A stretch of 64,000 bases of DNA, from positions 88,233,147 to 88,297,146 of the forward strand of contig NC_090751.1 in NCBI RefSeq assembly GCF_036898095.1. The letters run 5' to 3'. A model generated the notes under the pieces. That model had not been told where the DNA came from. It saw only the letters and a program-made list of their open reading frames with translations, and did not search any database. Every line of letters begins with the position of its first letter. Position 1 is the stretch's first letter. The stretch comes from Palaemon carinicauda (Eukaryota; Arthropoda; Malacostraca; Decapoda; Palaemonidae). The translations under genes and the position numbers were made by a program. Below, piece by piece: positions 24,052 through 33,365 of this stretch.

Positions 24052-25340
24052 ATGCCTTCCAACAACGGTGGAACAACATCGACGTATACGCCTTTCCCCC
24101 TGTTCTGTCTGATGAGGAGGGTGCTCAACAAGACCAGAAAATCGGTCAATCTTTCGATGACCCTTATAGCTCCGCTATGGCATCACACGGAATGGTTTCC
24201 GGACCTTCTGCAACTCCTAACGGAATTTGAGAGAACTCCCTCCACGACACGAGCTACTCAAACAACCACACGCCAACATCTTCCTCAAAGCCATAGCTTC
24301 GCTACGACTTCACACCTGGAGACTATCCAGCATCTCCTCGCTGCGAGAGGATTTTCGCAACAAGTTGCAAACAGGATGTCTGGACACCTGCGAAGGTCAT
24401 CCGCATCTGTCTACCAGGCAAAGTGGGGAGTCTTCTGTGGTTGGTGTCATGGAAGGGGTATTTCTCCACTTGATGCCATTATTCCAGCAATAGCGGAGTT
24501 CTTCGTGTATTTGCAGGAAGAAATGCACCTTTCAGTCTCGGCGGTGAAAGGCTATCGCTCAGCCTTAAGTCTAGCCTTCAGGCTCAAAGGAGTGGACATT
24601 TCTTCCTCACTGGAACTTTCCCTACTCATACGAAGTTATGAACTTATCTGCCCTCAGTCGGAAGTGAGACCTCCTCCATGGAACATGGTTCGAGTTCTCA
24701 GGTCTCTTAAGAGACCTCCTTACGAACTATTACGCCAGGCTTCAGATCGCCACCTAACTTTGAAGACGGTGTTCCTACTAGCTTTGGCCTCGGCCAAGCG
24801 AGTCGGTGAATTTCATGGTCTCTCTTATGACATCGCCCATTCAAGGGGATGGGGGGGAGGTAACGTTCAGATTCGTCACTGAGTTTATTGCTAAGACTCA
24901 GAATCCGGGAGTGCCGGACCCTTGGTTCGACTCCTTCCAGATTTCGAGTCTTCGTTATGTAACAGATGACCCAGACCATCTCCTACTGTGTCCAGTAAGG
25001 AGTCTGAGGCTATATCTCAAAAGAACGGCTGCAGTTTGTCCCCAGGTGCAGGCATTGTTTGTGAGCACTGGGAGGACTAAGAGGAGGATTACCAAGAATA
25101 CCATCTCAGCATGGATTCGTAGGGTGATCCATCTGTCCCTGAATCCAGACCCTCCTCTGTCACATCGCCCTAGAGCACATGTCGGGCGTAGCTACGTCCC
25201 TGGCCTTCAAGAAAAACTTTTCAGTGACGCAGGTGCTACAAGCACGGGTGTGGAAGCGTCAGACGTCCTTCACATCCCACTACCTGCAAGACGTGACCCA
25301 CAGGAGGCTCGATACGTTTTCTATCGGCCATTATTGAGAA
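24052..25340 (+). pseudogene. DIRS-A tyrosine recombinase
   Basis: Phage-integrase-type YR that would integrate the circular DIRS intermediate. The N-terminal SAM-like part has GFSQQVANRMSGHLRRSS and VYQAKWGVFCGWC, with LSVSAVKGYRSAL following. The catalytic half has Arg I in LASAKRVGEF, then the frame shifts near 24,865 in a G run. The second box around 25,180 (RPRAH) is short of several bases relative to DIRS-B, so the H-x-x-R spacing is destroyed, and the frame shifts again. VWKRQTSFTSHYLQDV with the Tyr follows. The ORF overlaps the RT-RNase H ORF by about 440 bp in another frame, as in DIRS-B. Non-functional as seen. Confidence 0.85.
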
Positions 25341-25800
25341 GGGAGAAAGACAATGATCAGTTTCGTCCCTGAGTATGTCACCAGACACAGTCTCCAGAGG
25401 TGACGGATCCTACACAAATCTCCACTTCGTAACAGACGATCCAGATAATCCCTTACTCTACCCAGGGTAAGGTATGAGACTTTACCTAAAGAAAACGGCA
25501 ACATCCCATCCAGGTCCCTTCTCTTGTCATTAGCACCGGGAGAGACTAGAGGAGGATCACCGAAACATCATCTCGACATGACGACTCACAGTGTCAGGGG
25601 CATAACTATGCCCCTGGTCCTTCTTAGCAGATTACTCTGTGACGCAGGTTTTACAAGAAAGGATGTGAATGTTCCAGGTGACTTTCACAACCTTTCTCCT
25701 GCAAGACGTGACCCACAGGAACTCGATACGATATCTATTGGTCCAGTGGTGGCTGCACAACAGCTGGTTGTATACCTCAAGGTCCTTATTGGACAAGTAG
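25341..25800 (+). pseudogene. Second, diverged copy of the YR catalytic half in DIRS-A
   Basis: From about 25,345 the sequence again resembles the region that begins near 24,870. A phenylalanine-valine-proline-glutamate start, an AACAGACGATCCAGATAAT block (compare AACAGATGACCCAGACCAT at 24,961), ACTAGAGGAGGATCACC (compare 25,077), GTGTCAGGGGC, GTGACGCAGGTTTTACAAG and GACGTGACCCACAGGA recur in order. It is more decayed than the first copy. It ends with GGTGGCTGCACAACAGCTGGT, the normal end of the YR ORF in DIRS-B. Either a tandem duplication or a template switch between related DIRS copies would explain it. Confidence 0.7.
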
Positions 25801-26261
25801 CAGAAGGTTGAGGGCACTGTTACCTGGTTTTAGTCTGCGTGAATGAAACGATTTGACTGGCTTATATTCTTTTCTTCATCCTACCCTCTCAGGGGTAAAG
25901 CAGCATCCTGGGTTCTCTGCATAAGCTGACCTCAAACCACTGCAGGTAAACCATGCTCCCTTGTGTACCTAGTATTAAGCTAATACTGTTGCGTCCACAT
26001 ACCCTGGCTAGGTGGTATTGGGAAATTCTTGGTTACATCAGGTTTTTCCTACATAGACACTGAATAACTTTACCTATACGGTCACACTTCTGCACATCTC
26101 AACACACAGCTTTCGTAGGCCGCGGACCTTGCATAACAAGGTTTTAGCGAGGGCAGGGACTCCTTATTTTTTAGTACTAACATACTCGGATAAGGAGCCG
26201 TCGTGCAAAGCCAAAAGCCAGATTGGCTGGGACATCCACCCTTGCCAATGGGTGAGTCACC
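25801..26261 (+). other. DIRS-A 3' untranslated region
   Basis: Aligns with DIRS-B 60,733-61,200 (GTCTGCGTGAATGAAA, CTAGTATTAAGCTAATACTG and TACCCTGGCTAGGTGGTAT blocks). No ORF. Confidence 0.65.
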
Positions 26262-26514
26262 CCTAATAAATAGTGAGGTTTGTATTCCAGTTACGGAACA
26301 AATGACAAATTCGTAGATAATTTGTATTTTTCCTAACTATGCAAACCTTTGCTATTTATACAAACTTGTCCGCCATCCCTATCCCCCTTGAAGTCCTACC
26401 TCCAAGCAAAGTGACTAAATCACATGTGTGTGAACTGGAGTGGTAGCAAGCTAATAAATAGCTAAGGTTTGTATAGTTAGGAAAAATACAAATTATCTAC
26501 GAATTTGTCATTTT
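26262..26514 (+). repeat. DIRS-A internal complementary region and right ITR
   Basis: 26,262-26,350 carries the complement of the left tip (ending GTTACGGAAC) fused to the complement of the right tip (starting AAATGACAAATTCGTAG). This is the DIRS-1-type ICR. The right ITR follows and ends with ACGAATTTGTCATTTT at 26,514. Compared with the left ITR and with DIRS-B, the right ITR lacks about 100 bp between the GCTATTTA and TAGCTTGCTAC blocks. Confidence 0.85.
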
Positions 26515-27180
26515 AGGCTGCCTTCCTTTTGAGGGATAGTTCCTCTAGCCACTGCCCAGGGAGAATTGCAGCCAACAGCAACAGAGGTTTGCCGACTTTC
26601 CCATCCGCAGGAGAGACTTCCTTCATCTCTGGGGTTTCCCCTTTTAGGGATTCTTCCGGTGGGACTTGGATTCGTCCATGTCCTGTCTTTGCTCTTCAGA
26701 GCTTGTTAACGAATGAATTAGGTGATTGCTTAAAATTCCTATTCACCGCTGCCATACTCTCAGAGTACGAAACGAATCTCATTGCATTCACCCTCTGGGA
26801 TCTTTGCAGCAGATGGTGACTGCTGCCGGCCGCTTGCGACCGCCTGATCTCCCATCGACATAGGGTTTCATAGGCCTTAAACTCTTCGGGGTTATTGCCA
26901 CATTGGGCCTTTCGGCACAACAAAGTTCTTGAGCTTTTTGAGGCCAAGCCCATCAGGATTTGCGCCTCATCGTTTCTAACTCTAACGAGAAAGAAACAGC
27001 TGGTCTTCAATTCCAGCACAGCCTTTTTTGTTCCCGTCTGAGGGGAAGACATAGGGCTACTCACAACCCACCTTTTTGCGAGACCCTTGCTTCGCCTTAA
27101 TAACCACAGAGAGGTTGTGAAACCCTCCTCCTATGTTTTCCCATCAATCTTATTAATGCAATACAGAAGGTCCCAAACTT
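26515..27180 (+). pseudogene. Decayed coding sequence of unknown type between DIRS-A and DIRS-C
   Basis: One plus-strand frame reads through about 660 bp with only a few stops (about 26,817, 26,871 and 27,040). It contains LLTNELGDCLKFLFTAAIL, LLPHWAFRHNKVLELFEA and RICASSFLTLTRKKQLVFNS. It does not match the gag, RT or YR of the neighbouring DIRS copies by eye. It might be part of another retroelement Gag. The family is not recognised. It should also be the right flank of the DIRS-A insertion, but it does not visibly continue the Merlin-like relic on the left flank. Confidence 0.35.
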
Positions 27181-27248
27181 ATAAATATTCGGGGATAAAC
27201 ACAAATCCAACTAAAAATATCAAAAATAAGATGGAGAAATACTGTAAT

Positions 27249-27815
27249 AAAAACGGATTTTGAGCGAAGCGAAAAATCTATTTTTAGGTGAGATAGCCAT
27301 GGCGTCCTGATGGAAGGTTCCTTTTTGGTAGCTTCCTTGGGTATATCACTACTAAATATTCCCAGAGAATTTAACCACAGGTTATCACCGAATTCTAACT
27401 TCCGGAGCGAGTATCCTAAAGGTTTCCCTTTTAAGACATCGTATATCAACAGGGGACGCATGTATTAACGCGCCACATAGCTATCTACACCCCAAACAGT
27501 TAACACTTCGGTGTGTAGGGGCGGAGAATAGCTGGGGAGCCGTTCCACAGCTAATCTCGTTCGTGGCTACTTTTGGTACTCGAGACGTAAACAAACGGGC
27601 GCCATTGCTAAATGACGTCACGTCCGTCCTCATCCTGAAGCCAGTTGCTTGCCGATCGCCATGATACAGCAGAGCAGGGTGGGACCTGAAAAACTGGACG
27701 AAGTAGCAGGGAGGGTCCATCAGGACGCCATGGCTATCTCACCCAAAAATAGATTTTTCGCTTCGCTCAAAATCCGTTTTTTGGGCTCAAGCCATGGCAT
27801 CCTGATGGAAGAATA
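27249..27815 (-). repeat. DIRS-C 3' ITR and internal complementary region
   Basis: The outer tip (plus strand ACGGATTTTGAGCGAAGCG at about 27,253) leads into the ITR (27,290-27,633), which is the inverted repeat of 35,716-36,052. The ICR (about 27,705-27,815) joins the complement of this outer tip (TTCGCTTCGCTCAAAATCCG) to the complement of the opposite outer tip (TTGGGCTCAAGCCATGG). It thus contains the exact junction expected in a circular intermediate. Confidence 0.88.
27613..27620. promoter_or_regulatory. CRE-like palindrome in DIRS-C 3' ITR
   Basis: TGACGTCA, the consensus CREB/ATF site. It is present in both arms of the DIRS-C ITR and in one arm of DIRS-D. Any regulatory role is inference. 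Confidence 0.4.
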
Positions 27816-28631
27816 CCAGAGAATCAATGTATCGTGGTAGATTTTCCCGTTTGAGTAAGTGCCAAGGGCTTTGAACAGGGTAGCATAGTAATCTTAATAG
27901 AAGAACCGTGGGGAAGAGACCTTCCTGACCCCCTGGCAGTGAAGTTCCCACGGGCCATGCCGAAATCAAAGTGGTTATCGAAGGGCTATTCACCTTGCTA
28001 GAAGAGCCTGAAGAACTTGGAGACAAGACTGAATGGTTGGCATTCATATAGGAACATTCTCAAGGGCAGACAAGTGGTGGTTAGGCACTGTATGTAGTGG
28101 AGAATTGTCTCGTCTCTAAGGTATGAAGAGAGTAAGTATTCGTATTGGAATATTACATTGCATAGGTGAATATATAATAAGGGTTGAGACCTTAGTATCT
28201 TCATCAACCATAAGAGGAAGGGGATAATAAAACTATGACACATGTATTTCATAGGATAAGTAGGAGCGGATTGAGACGCACAAGTAATAAAATAAGAATT
28301 TTATTTCACAATTGCAGAGAAAATAAATGAATTGCAATATATGTAAAGTTAATTTACAACAAATTATAATGTACATAGTAATGAAAGACTTGCTCTTGAA
28401 TCTGAAAGAGAATTTCAAATTTATTAGTAGGCACTCGTTCTCAAGGAACGTCAGTCTTTAAAATAAAACACATCATGCTCTAGGCATGCGGCACTCGTGT
28501 GACGACTATGACATTTCACCTGGGATAAGAACAGTTATATGAAAAGCACTAAGTGTTTTCGACATCACTACGTATCACTCGAGGGTCAACATAGGCACCC
28601 GAAGAGTTAGAGTCCCAAGTAACTCACTGTT
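27816..28631 (-). other. DIRS-C 3' untranslated region
   Basis: Between the YR stop and the ICR. It aligns with DIRS-D 45,410-46,200 (for example the CATGCTC..GCATG.GGCAC block). No gene. Confidence 0.6.
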
Positions 28632-30860
28632 CTATGCAGAGTTAGGTGCAGGTTTCATAACACTACCTGCGGATACCACAAAATGTTTGACTTCGTGCAC
28701 TTGTTTTGCATAATGTTTGAAGAAAACACGCGAGGACTTCCAGCCTGTGAAACTCTTAAGGCTTTCGAAATCCATACTCTGAAAGAAATTCAGAGACGAT
28801 GCAACTTTTCTAGGATCGTGACCGGCGGGTGTACTGTCAGGATCCGCTCTGCGAATGAAGTAGGTGATTTTCGCTCTTAGTTGTTTCAGTGACAGGTCGC
28901 TGCCCGATGTTTCTCCTTTGAAGAGTTGGCCTCCACCAAAGTCCGAAGTTCTGCAAAGATAGACCTTGAGGCTCTCTACTGGGCATAGAGAGGCATCTTC
29001 TTTCAGGGGGCATATTCTCCAAGGGCCCCATCTTTTGGTGGGTAATTCGTTTTTGGCGAGAAACGTCGGATCCGGGAAGAGGGTAAGGTCTCCTGAGTCA
29101 GTAAACAAGATATAACCTTCTTCTCTTGATAATGCCACTATTTCGCTGACTCGGGCTCCTGAAGCAAGAGTAAAAAGAAATATAACTTTCTGAGTCAGAT
29201 CCTTGAGAGGGCATGAATCATTATCCAAGTTGGAGGAGAAATGGAGCACCTTGTCCAAAGACCAGGAGATCGGTTTCGGTGGGGGTGCTGGGCGTAAACG
29301 AGCTCATGCTTTCGGCAGTTTATTGAAGATGTCGCTGGACAGATCAATTTGGAAGGCATACAACAGTGGTCTAGTCAAGGCCGATTTGCAAGTAGAAATT
29401 GTATTGGCTGCCAAGCCCTGTCCATGAAGGTGAATAAAGAAGGACATGCAAAAATCAATGGTGATTTCCGTAGGATTTTTTGCCTTGACGAATGAGACCC
29501 ATTTTCTCCAAGATGATTCGTATTGCCGTCTTGTGGATTCGATCTTGTATTCCTCGAGGAAGTCTAGACTTTTCTTCGAGATCCCAAACCTTTTCTTCGC
29601 GGCTAGGGAGAGAAAATCATGAGATGAAGGTCCTTGATTTTTGATGATGAAGCGAAGACAGTCGACTTCTGTACTTGCTGGGAGAGAACTGGGCCCGGGA
29701 GAGGGATCAGCGTGGGCTGCAGCTCTAGGACCAGGGGGTACCAATTGGTCCGGGGCCACTTGGGAGCCACTAGGGCCGCTGTCCCTTTGAAGGTTCTCAG
29801 TTTGGAGAGGACTTTCAGCAGAAGGTTGGTGGGAGGGAACAGGTAGATCTTGGACCATCTGTTCCAGTCCAGAGACATGGCGTCCACTGCCTCTGCCTTG
29901 GGGTCCTCGTACGGGGCCACATATCGAGGAAGTTAATTGTTGTCGCTCGTTGCGAAGAGATCGATCTGAAGTTCTGGGACTTGGTGAGAGATGAAGGAGA
30001 ATGATCTTGCGTCTAGAGACCATTCCGACTCTATCGGGCTTGTCCGGGATAGAGCGTCCGCCGTCACATTGCGGAACCCTTGTAGGTGAACTGCAGACAG
30101 GTGCCACTTCTTCCTCTCTGCCAGACGGAAGATCGTTAGAAGCACCTGATTTATCTGGGGTGATCTTGAGCCTTGGCGATTGAGACATCGAACTACCACC
30201 GAGTTGTCTAGGGTTAGACGAATATGGATCGAGGGAGGCGGGGAGAGTTTCTTCAGTGTTAGAAGGACCGCCATGGCCTCCAAGATGTTGATGTGAAACG
30301 TCTTGAATAGGGGAGACCATGTGCCTTGAGCCTGTTTTTGGTGGGAGTGACCTCCCCAACCCTCCAGCGAAGCGTCCGTGTGGATGTTGAGTGATGGAGG
30401 TGGGTGTTGAAGAGGGATGGACCTTTTCAGGGCCGTCGCTTCCGACCACGGCTTGAGGAGAAGCCGAAGTCTGTTTGGGAGCCGTCTCTTGAGGTCTCTT
30501 CGAGCGATGGATGCAGAACGTCTCCAGACTCCCGCGGCATCCTTTAGCTGTGCACGAAGCACTGGGTTTGTCACTGAGGCAAACTGTAGAGAGCCTAGAA
30601 CTCGTTCCTGCTGGCGTCTTGAGATCCGTTTGGATTTCAGTAGTTGCTTGACAGACCCTGCTATTTCCTTCCTTTTCTTCTGGGGGATGGAAAGGCGGTG
30701 TGACTGAAGGTTCCACTGGATTCCTAACCATTGGAACTTCTGAGCTGGAGAGAGGCGAGATTTCTTCGCGTTTATCTTGAATCCCAGGTGTTCTAGGAAC
30801 TGGGTGACTTTGCTGCAGGATTTTAAACAATCCTTGAGCGATGGAGCCCAGACTAGCCAA
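28632..30860 (-). pseudogene. DIRS-C tyrosine recombinase ORF, one nonsense codon
   Basis: YR of the phage-integrase fold, expected to insert the circular intermediate. The catalytic set is complete: Arg in ASGARVSEI (29,151-29,153), H-x-x-R in AGHDPRKVASS (His 28,818-28,820), Trp in FTGWKSSR and Tyr in FFKHYAKQV (28,710-28,712). The N-terminal core domain (RRQYESSWRKWVSFVKAK, then NTISTCKSALTRPL) is in the same frame, separated by one TGA at 29,304-29,306. The frame stays open upstream to 30,860, overlapping RT-RNase H by more than 1 kb, so the true start is uncertain. The recognisable YR homology begins near 29,690. Confidence 0.88.
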
Positions 30861-31759
30861 TCGTCTAGGTAGGCCATCACCTGAACGTCTCGGAGGCGGA
30901 GCTGTTGTACTATGGCGTCCGCCAGCTTTGTGAAGATCCGAGGGGCCACGTTGAGGCCAAAGGGCATGGCCCTGAAGGCGTAGCTTTTCCTTTGGAGTCG
31001 AAATCCTAGGTAGGAGGAAGCGTGATGGTTCATTGGAACGTGCCAGTAGGCATCCGCCAGGTCTATGGAGACCGTGTAAGAACCACGAGGCAGAAGGGTC
31101 CTTATCTGTTGAAGAGTCAGCATCTTGAACTTCTTGTTCGCTATGAACTTGTTAAGGGGGGATAAATCCAGAATGACTCTGAGCTTGTCGGAGTCTTTCT
31201 TAGGGACGCAAAACAGTCTCCCTTGGAACCTGGTTGACTTTACCCTCCTTATCACCTTCTTGTTCATGAGATCTAGGACATATTCTTCCAGAAGGGGGGT
31301 ATATTGTTGGAAGAATTGCTGGAAGGTTGGCAGTGGTTGAGTCCAACTCCAGCCTAGACCCTTCTTGACGATGCTGTGTGCCCAGGGATCGAAGGTCCAA
31401 CGATCCTGGAATTGGCGGAGTCTTCCTCCCACCGGAAGCACTTCATTGCTTCTGGTGTCCCGAGGGCTTACTGCCTCGGCCGCTAGCTCCCCTTCCTCCT
31501 CTGCCTCTGGAGGGACGGCGAGATGCGTCTCTGCCTGCACCTCTGTTTGAGCCTCTACCTTTGGGACGAAAGGTAGTTGTCTGTTGCTCAAAGGCAGGGG
31601 TGAAAACCGGTGACTGGGACAAAACCGGTTGGGTGACCAACTGAAAGGTCTGTTGTGGCTGAGCAGCCACTTGGGGAGTAGCGGGTCCCGGAAACTGCCG
31701 TCTCTGTTGACGTTGCTGGGGTTTTTGCTTGAAGGATTTCCTCTTAGGTTGAGGGCCAT
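29603..31759 (-). pseudogene. DIRS-C reverse transcriptase-RNase H ORF, one nonsense codon
   Basis: About 717 codons. RT: ILDLSPLNKFI, SIDLADAYWHVPM, FRAMPFGLNVAPRIFTK and the active-site YLDD (30,871-30,860), followed by WLGIQW. RNase H: NIHTDASLEGWGGH, ILEAMAVLLTL, LTLDNSVVVRCLNRQG and NVTADALSR, so the DEDD set looks complete. After it come DLFATSDNN, a TAA at 29,933-29,935 (CAA in DIRS-D), and a W-rich tail with FPPTNLLLKVLSK and LVAPKWPRTNWYP, the position where some DIRS carry a Dam-like methylase. The start overlaps the gag C-terminus in another frame. Confidence 0.92.
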
Positions 31760-33365
31760 CGTCCTGAGAGGATTTCCTCTTTTTTGACATGCCCCACTTG
31801 TTGAGAAGGTTCCTATTCTCAGTGGCAGCCTTGTCGGTGATCTCTTTCACAAGGTCGGAGGGAAAGAGGTGCTTACCCCAGATGTTGGAGGAAATAAGCC
31901 TCCGGGGTTCGTGTCTCACTGTGGCACTTGAGAACACGAATTCACGACAGGCTCTCCGAGCCTTCATGAAGTTGTACAGATCCTTTACCAGAGTTGCCAT
32001 GTGCGATTTGGCGAGTACCATGTAGTGGTCGGGGACTCTGGTGTCACCAGCCATGACGTCAAGCTGTACTTGGAGGGACATGGATGCTGCGAGCCTTTCC
32101 TTCGTGTCTTGTTCCCGACGAAGGAGATGGTCATTAAGTTTCGGGAGGTCTTCATTAAACTAACGTTCAGCTACGTCAGGATCTAGTTTTCCCACCACGA
32201 AGGTATGCTGGATATCCTTCCAGTGTCGAGCGTCAGGGGGAGTCACCATGGAGAAGGGTCTGCACTCCTCCAGTGCAGGACAGGGCTTCCCTTCTTCCAC
32301 TGCCTTGTGACACGCAGCGAAGGCCTTTTCCGTAAAGGGAAGGACTGCGTCGTCGGGTGCGACGTAAGTAGGATGCTTTTTGCTCAGTGCCGGAAGCTTT
32401 GAGCAGGTAAAACCCCTACTTTTAAAAGCGTTGGCTAGCATAGGCTGGGCCTTCGGGAGATCGAACACTATCACCTCCTTGGGTTCGGTCTCTTCTTTAG
32501 AGGCAGGTTCGGATCGAAGCCGGACGTAACAGTCCGGGTAAGCCTCAAAGCTCGGGAAGAACTCCACTTCTTCCAGGGCAACCGAGCCGATCTTATCGCT
32601 GATGAAGATCCTGCCTGTTGCGATGACCATATGCTCAGCATACCTCCAGGGGTTGGCATGTGAGCATATCGGGAGGTCCTTAACCGAAATCATCTTCGAT
32701 TCTTTGGAACCTCCCATGGACCTGATGAACTCGTGTGTCACTTGAAGCTTCTGTTCCATAAGGGCTTCTATCATACGGAACATCTCCTGGGCGGATGGGA
32801 TGGGATCCGGGGTAGCGGAGGTAGACGGGAGAGACACTTCCGTCGGTGTAGGAGTAGGGGCGGGGATGGAAGGCGGAGCGACCTCCTGCTCCGTCTCGGT
32901 GTAATCCACCTGGTCCTCTTCATCGTCCGCGCCTTGGGCCATGAGGGTCCTCTCCGTGTCCTCCGAAATATCCGACATACGTTCTTTGTTTTCGGCATCC
33001 AGGTGACACTCGTGCATGGACTGGGCCATGACGACATCGGGTTCCACCGTGATATGGACAGTGGGGATCTGATCCTTGGGGACCACAGAATCTGGGGAAG
33101 CCTTTGGGAACAATAAGGCCCTCATGTCTTCAGTGGCAAGGTACGGTCCAGTGGCGTTCTTCTGGAAGCCACGCACCCACTTAAGTAGCTTATCTCGAGA
33201 AGCGTCCCTAACCTCCGCTGAGGGAGGATTGTTGAACGCATCGACCAGGCGATCCTGGCAGACCGTACAGTTCTGCGGGTCCCAGAACTTTAGATCCCCT
33301 TTCTTGTTGGCACAAGGGGCGTGGGGACTACACGCCGTGTGTCCATAGAAGTGTGGGCGCTTCAC
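31443..33365 (-). pseudogene. DIRS-C gag-like ORF, one nonsense codon
   Basis: About 640 codons in one frame with a TAG at 32,160-32,162. The N-terminus has a Cys/His-rich motif (FYGHTACSPHAPC, then QNCTVCQ) unlike that of A, B and F. The middle is acidic and Pro-rich, then helical (AEHMVIATGRIFI, SIWGKHLFPS-type). The C-terminus is basic and RG-rich (RPSRGRGGRGASGRG), typical of RNA binding. The role as Gag is by position and composition. Annotated from a GTG at 33,365, but the frame is open upstream to an acceptor-like CAG at 33,402-33,404, so translation may begin in a spliced upstream exon. Confidence 0.75.

Larger units (their letters stand above)
18290..24493 (+). pseudogene. DIRS-A reverse transcriptase-RNase H ORF, split by a nested element
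   Basis: RNA-directed DNA polymerase with RNase H. The N-terminal part (18,306-18,933) has IPFTTS, KKGALQEVVDGSPGFFSRL, TLDLKDAYFQIP and the active-site YLDD followed by RLILADS just before the insertion. The remainder (23,083-24,493) continues with the thumb (SSLLPNQRLVYLGMIIDTN), RNase H motifs FSDASKKGWGAHV, EMKAVFLAL, MSDNTTVVAYINKQGG and NVLADSLSR, then a post-RNase H region with VDLFAT and YAFPP motifs. Frameshifts occur near 18,570, 18,840 and 23,350 (two bases fewer than in DIRS-B). The 3' end overlaps the YR ORF in another frame. Confidence 0.85.
14517..26514 (+). mobile_element. DIRS-A: DIRS-type YR retrotransposon, interrupted and decayed
   Basis: Order on the plus strand: left terminus and leader, gag-like ORF, RT-RNase H, YR, ICR and right terminus. 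It is the same family as DIRS-B (53,569-61,560), which aligns along nearly its whole length. A non-LTR element splits it at 18,934-23,068. All three ORFs carry several frameshifts. Its 3' part holds a second, diverged copy of the YR catalytic half. The left tip reads GTTGTTCCGTAAC and the right tip AATTTGTCATTTT. No target-site duplication is seen at the ends, as expected for YR integration. Confidence 0.9.
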
